Assembly: GCA_009929055.1 (NCBI GenBank)
Contig: SABI01000079.1
Coordinates: 1 to 10,146 of the forward strand
Length of the DNA stretch: 10,146 nt
DNA from: Spirochaetia bacterium
Lineage (GTDB): Bacteria; Spirochaetota; Spirochaetia; Sphaerochaetales; Sphaerochaetaceae
Direction of reading: 5' to 3'
In this document: piece by piece, positions 7,553 through 10,146 of the stretch
Layout of the letters: every line of letters starts with the position of its first letter
Position numbering within the stretch: position 1 is the stretch's first letter
Translations under genes and position numbers: made by a program
Notes under the pieces: generated by a model
Seen by the model: only the letters and a program-made list of their open reading frames with translations
Database searches by the model: none
Told to the model about the DNA's origin: nothing

Positions 7553-7565
7553 CAAGATCATCTTG
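7553..7565. repeat. Perfect short palindrome CAAGATCATCTTG
   Basis: Two 6-bp arms (CAAGAT and ATCTTG) are arranged around a single central base. The site lies between the terminator of the upstream gene and the protease gene. A small symmetric site of this kind could bind a dimeric regulator. It overlaps the end of the small frame at 7558-7620. Confidence 0.25.
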
Positions 7566-7620
7566 GATCTAGGTCTAATCTCTCTGGATATTTCTCTGTT
7601 ATTGTAAACTTTTTTCTCAT
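7558..7620 (-). CDS. Possible 20-residue small ORF or gene remnant
   Basis: ATG (7620-7618) is preceded by AAGGGA with 6-nt spacing, a good Shine-Dalgarno arrangement, just after the terminator of the large upstream gene. The frame reads MRKKFTITEKYPERLDLDPR and stops at TGA, with two more stops (TGA, TAA) soon after. The composition looks protein-like, but no family is recognised. It may be a leader peptide, a tiny real gene, the N-terminal remnant of a decayed gene, or chance. Confidence 0.22.
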   Translation of the reverse strand: MRKKFTITEKYPERLDLDPR

Positions 7621-7636
7621 TTCTTGTCCCTTCTAC

Positions 7637-7664
7637 AAAAAACGGCACCGATTTCTCGATGCCG
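7637..7664 (-). terminator. Rho-independent terminator of the large right-hand gene
   Basis: On the minus strand CGGCATCGA-GAAA-TCGGTGCCG forms a 9-bp stem (one G-U pair) with a GAAA tetraloop, followed directly by TTTTTT. It begins 37 bp after the stop codon of the large gene. Stem, stable tetraloop and U-run fit the classical intrinsic terminator. It separates that gene from the protease gene. Confidence 0.9.
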
Positions 7665-7701
7665 ATTTAACAATATATACAATTTCCTATTAGCTATATG
7701 A

Positions 7702-10146
7702 TTATCCCATCGAGGTCACATCAAGGGCAACAACATACTGTTGGGTATTGGTAAAGCCAAGGCTGCTCGTAAACGGAATATTGACGACTAAAGTATATCT
7801 TCCGCCCGATCTTGAGGTTCCCGAGGTTGTCTTACCAGTATTGATTCCGGCAAAACCTCCAGTAACCTTGGTTCCGAAATATTTGGTGCTGAAGTTCCAC
7901 TGGCTAGAATCATACTTGTCTGAAGCCCAGTAAACATCTGCATCCGCCCAAGGTAGGGTATAGATATAATCCCAGTTGTATCCTGGATACTCCACATTCT
8001 TAAAGTCAAAGAGTGAAAACTCTATTACAGAGGGCAGGTATGTCTTAACTGACATTGTAGGCAGGTATCTCAAATCGAAGAGCGCATTTTCAGCCACAAT
8101 TATCTTAGGCACATCGTTCTGTTTAAACTTACCTTCCGAAGCATAATACTGGTTATAGAAGTTAGTGGACGGTAGCTTGTTAGTATATATGTCGTAATTT
8201 TCTTCCATTCCCTCTATTCCAAGAGTTGTGGGATATATGAAAGAAGAAGGCAGAGTAGGTTTAATCATCCCAAATCCATAAACTGCATCAGGATTATGGA
8301 GATAGGCTGGATAACTCTTAAGATTATCGTAATTATTTCCATCATAAGAAGACTCTGGGCTTGCAAACACAGTGACAATAATCTTTCCGCCAACGTTCTC
8401 ACCTGGGTTCGGATAGGCTCTAAGCGAAGTAGCGTTCCAGGTAATATATCCGGGATCATTATAGCTCTGTGGTGGAATCTTAGGATCATCCCCTCTACTT
8501 GGCATTCCCTTATGCGGGGTTATCTCAGTACCAGTAATCATCCTGTCTCCCGTTCCGCCCCTAGTAAATCCAAGTATGCGAGAAGGATCGTCATAGAACT
8601 TATATGTCTGGCTATATTCTACAGGAATCATCTTAGCCTGGTTAAGGTTCATTCCAGCAAACACCTGTCTATTGAAGGAGGGCAGAGTCCTCGATTGTCC
8701 TTTTTGTATGGAAACTAGGTTAGGTACACTGTTGTTGACAAGAACTTTTCCTGCATCAACATAGAATCCCCATCTTACTGTCTGTCCACCCTTTCCTCCA
8801 AGGGTTAGAGATGCGTATTGTCTAATTGTCGAGGCAGCCTCCCAGTTGACTTCATCGAAACTCCACTTGTTATAGTTATTTAGATATGTTCCTCCACCTC
8901 TTACGTTTTCAAATGTGAAGTTCATATTGTTGTTGAAGGAAATTACAAAACCATCATTTGCATATACTCCGCTAGTAGTGTCAAGAAGAACTCCAGGAAG
9001 TACTTGAACAGCATATTGAGGATTGCTAAATTCATCGTATCCCTGTATCTTTCTCTGTAAATCACCCGGCATTAATATTATTTCCTGTTCCCCATATTTT
9101 GTATTCTCGCTAAATATAATGTCATCTGCAAGGGTCCAGGAAGTATCTATCTGATAATTAATCGAGTAAGGTTGATTATCTAAGTCGATTTGGAAGGTAG
9201 TGCTAACTGATTCCTTATTGTACGCTATTCTTGCTCTTCCGGCCTTCATATTTGTCCAAGCACTATCTATATCCACATAGTATACTTCGGGATCTCCCAT
9301 TTCCGATCCAAGTGGCCCAACATAAACACGTACATGTTCGGGTAGCTTAACTCCACCAGCGGCTATAAAGTAGTATGGGCTACTTACGTAGTATGTATCT
9401 TGATGGTCTATCCCATTGACCTTGTTAATATTATCCATGGAGAGAGGATCAACTGCATTCATCCACTCTTTGTAGGTAAGAGTAGCATTGTCATAGTACT
9501 CTTCTGGATTGGCGAGATATGTCTCATTCCCAGCAGGGTTCATTCTAATTGCTATTACATATGACTCCACGCACTCAACATCAAACGGGGCGAGTTGCTG
9601 GCCTTCTGTGTCTAATCCAAAGCCTGGTAATTTGATATAGAATCTGGCATCTCTGCCTTTATATGATATTCCTCTAGCCGAGTCGAGAATGAAACGAATC
9701 TGTAGATCCAGTTCGTTCTCTCCAAGAGAGAGGGCTGCAGGAGCATTGATATCCTGTGAGAAATATTGCGCACCAGCTCCAAGAGTAAATGTTATGTTAT
9801 ATTCATCTGTATTTCCTTCTTTCATATTACCGAACTTGATAGTGAAGGTGGCATCTGCTTCAAATACATCTTCAACTATAGCCGCGGAAACGTCCTCGGT
9901 AGTGTTGTAGTCATAAGGTCTAATCTTCGGTTTTGCAGGTATAGGATTGCCTAGTTCATCGAGTATCGGATTTCCAAACTCATCTTCTTCGTATACTATG
10001 TTATCGAATTCATCATATACAAGTTTGTATAAGTTGGTAAACTCAGTTACAGTTCTATCCATAACTCTGAACAAGAAAGGCTTGCTCTGAGCAAACATAT
10101 CATCATATGCTTGCTTGTCAGCAGATACTTCACCCTGTCTGTTATA
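7702..10146 (-). CDS. C-terminal 814 residues of a large unrecognised secreted/surface protein
   Basis: The frame is open to the right edge. The first ATG in the window (10098-10096) is preceded in frame by 16 more codons without a stop (YNRQGEVSADKQAYDD), so this is a 5'-truncated gene, not one starting at 10098. No usable signal sequence is visible there, which fits an internal position. The protein is acidic to neutral and rich in Tyr, Asn, Gly, Thr and Ser, with alternating hydrophobic patterns suggesting beta-sandwich modules. There is only one Cys. It carries a short DE-x-GNPI repeat linker near the left end of the visible part, and Gly/Ser/Thr-rich turns near the end (NTGKTTSGTSRSGG). 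It ends in DVTSMG with no dockerin, LPXTG, S-layer homology or hydrophobic anchor. I do not recognise a family. Composition suggests an extracellular protein (inference). A strong terminator follows. Confidence 0.85.
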   Translation of the reverse strand, partial: YNRQGEVSADKQAYDDMFAQSKPFLFRVMDRTVTEFTNLYKLVYDEFDNIVYEEDEFGNPILDELGNPIPAKPKIRPYDYNTTEDVSAAIVEDVFEADATFTIKFGNMKEGNTDEYNITFTLGAGAQYFSQDINAPAALSLGENELDLQIRFILDSARGISYKGRDARFYIKLPGFGLDTEGQQLAPFDVECVESYVIAIRMNPAGNETYLANPEEYYDNATLTYKEWMNAVDPLSMDNINKVNGIDHQDTYYVSSPYYFIAAGGVKLPEHVRVYVGPLGSEMGDPEVYYVDIDSAWTNMKAGRARIAYNKESVSTTFQIDLDNQPYSINYQIDTSWTLADDIIFSENTKYGEQEIILMPGDLQRKIQGYDEFSNPQYAVQVLPGVLLDTTSGVYANDGFVISFNNNMNFTFENVRGGGTYLNNYNKWSFDEVNWEAASTIRQYASLTLGGKGGQTVRWGFYVDAGKVLVNNSVPNLVSIQKGQSRTLPSFNRQVFAGMNLNQAKMIPVEYSQTYKFYDDPSRILGFTRGGTGDRMITGTEITPHKGMPSRGDDPKIPPQSYNDPGYITWNATSLRAYPNPGENVGGKIIVTVFASPESSYDGNNYDNLKSYPAYLHNPDAVYGFGMIKPTLPSSFIYPTTLGIEGMEENYDIYTNKLPSTNFYNQYYASEGKFKQNDVPKIIVAENALFDLRYLPTMSVKTYLPSVIEFSLFDFKNVEYPGYNWDYIYTLPWADADVYWASDKYDSSQWNFSTKYFGTKVTGGFAGINTGKTTSGTSRSGGRYTLVVNIPFTSSLGFTNTQQYVVALDVTSMG
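9943..10014 (-). repeat. Short DE-x-GNPI linker repeat in the large unrecognised protein
   Basis: Three copies of a short acidic motif occur close together: DEFDN, then DEFGNPI, then DELGNPI, followed by PAKPKIRPY. The two best copies use different codons (for example GGA AAT CCG against GGC AAT CCT), so they are not a fresh DNA duplication. Such acidic Asn-Pro repeats typically link domains in secreted proteins. Confidence 0.5.

Larger units (their letters stand above)
7358..7636. other. Promoter-bearing intergenic leader region of the protease gene
   Basis: This is the rest of the 344-bp gap between the two large genes, after the terminator. It is AT-rich except for a GCGCGCG run at 7435-7441. 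Because a terminator closes the upstream gene, the protease promoter should lie here. The best -10-like hexamers on the minus strand are TATGAT (7433-7428) and an overlapping TATTAT, but neither has a convincing -35 at 16-18 bp, so I do not name a promoter. The region also holds several inverted repeats and two doubtful small reading frames, listed separately. No tRNA or recognisable riboswitch was seen. Confidence 0.5.

Noticed and set aside
7748..9954. Plus-strand and alternative-frame minus-strand open frames inside the large right-hand gene
   Set aside because: They have low-complexity or unnatural composition, no start signals, and complete overlap with the long coherent frame.
10096..10098. 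ATG at 10098 as the true start of the right-hand gene
   Set aside because: The frame is open for 16 further codons to the window edge, no Shine-Dalgarno site is well placed before the ATG, and no signal peptide follows it.
1..10146. CRISPR arrays, tRNA or rRNA genes, insertion sequences
   Set aside because: No regularly spaced direct repeats, cloverleaf or rRNA-like stretches, transposase-like frames or terminal inverted repeats were seen on either strand.

Overview
The window looks like chromosomal DNA from a low-GC Gram-positive bacterium, most likely an uncultured gut-type member of the Clostridia. The pointers are AT-rich DNA with purine-rich Shine-Dalgarno sites, a lipobox lipoprotein, long secreted proteins built from bacterial Ig-like repeats, and a type I dockerin. 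This placement is inference; there is no rRNA or marker gene. Every gene I can support is on the minus strand, so transcription runs from right to left.

Right part (7702-10146): the last 814 codons of a large secreted or surface-type protein whose start lies beyond the right edge. I do not recognise its family. It is closed by a clear rho-independent terminator (7637-7664).

Middle (7358-7636): a non-genic stretch that must hold the promoter of the next gene. It contains several inverted repeats, two hairpins in the presumed 5' leader (one covering the weak ribosome binding site), and two doubtful 20-codon reading frames with good Shine-Dalgarno sequences.

Centre (1022-7357): one very long gene for a 2111-residue secreted metalloprotease. 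In order it has a signal segment, an M6-type propeptide, an M6 (immune inhibitor A-like) catalytic domain with HEMGH at residues 351-355, a seven-repeat RCC1-type beta-propeller, two Big_2 Ig-like domains, a long array of Big_3-like Ig domains, a pre-dockerin module and a C-terminal type I dockerin.

Left part: 66 bp downstream lies a 245-residue lipoprotein (218-955, TTG start) with one Big_3-like domain and a C-terminal domain that reads like a cohesin. Last comes the beginning of a further gene (1-109) whose first residues resemble the N-terminus of GH20 beta-hexosaminidases.

Most interesting reading: the dockerin protease and the lipid-anchored cohesin-like protein are adjacent, with no terminator visible between them. 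They could form a cognate pair that holds the protease on the outer face of the cell membrane, like a one-cohesin scaffold used for proteolysis rather than cellulose degradation. The dockerin is directly visible; the cohesin assignment and the pairing are inference.
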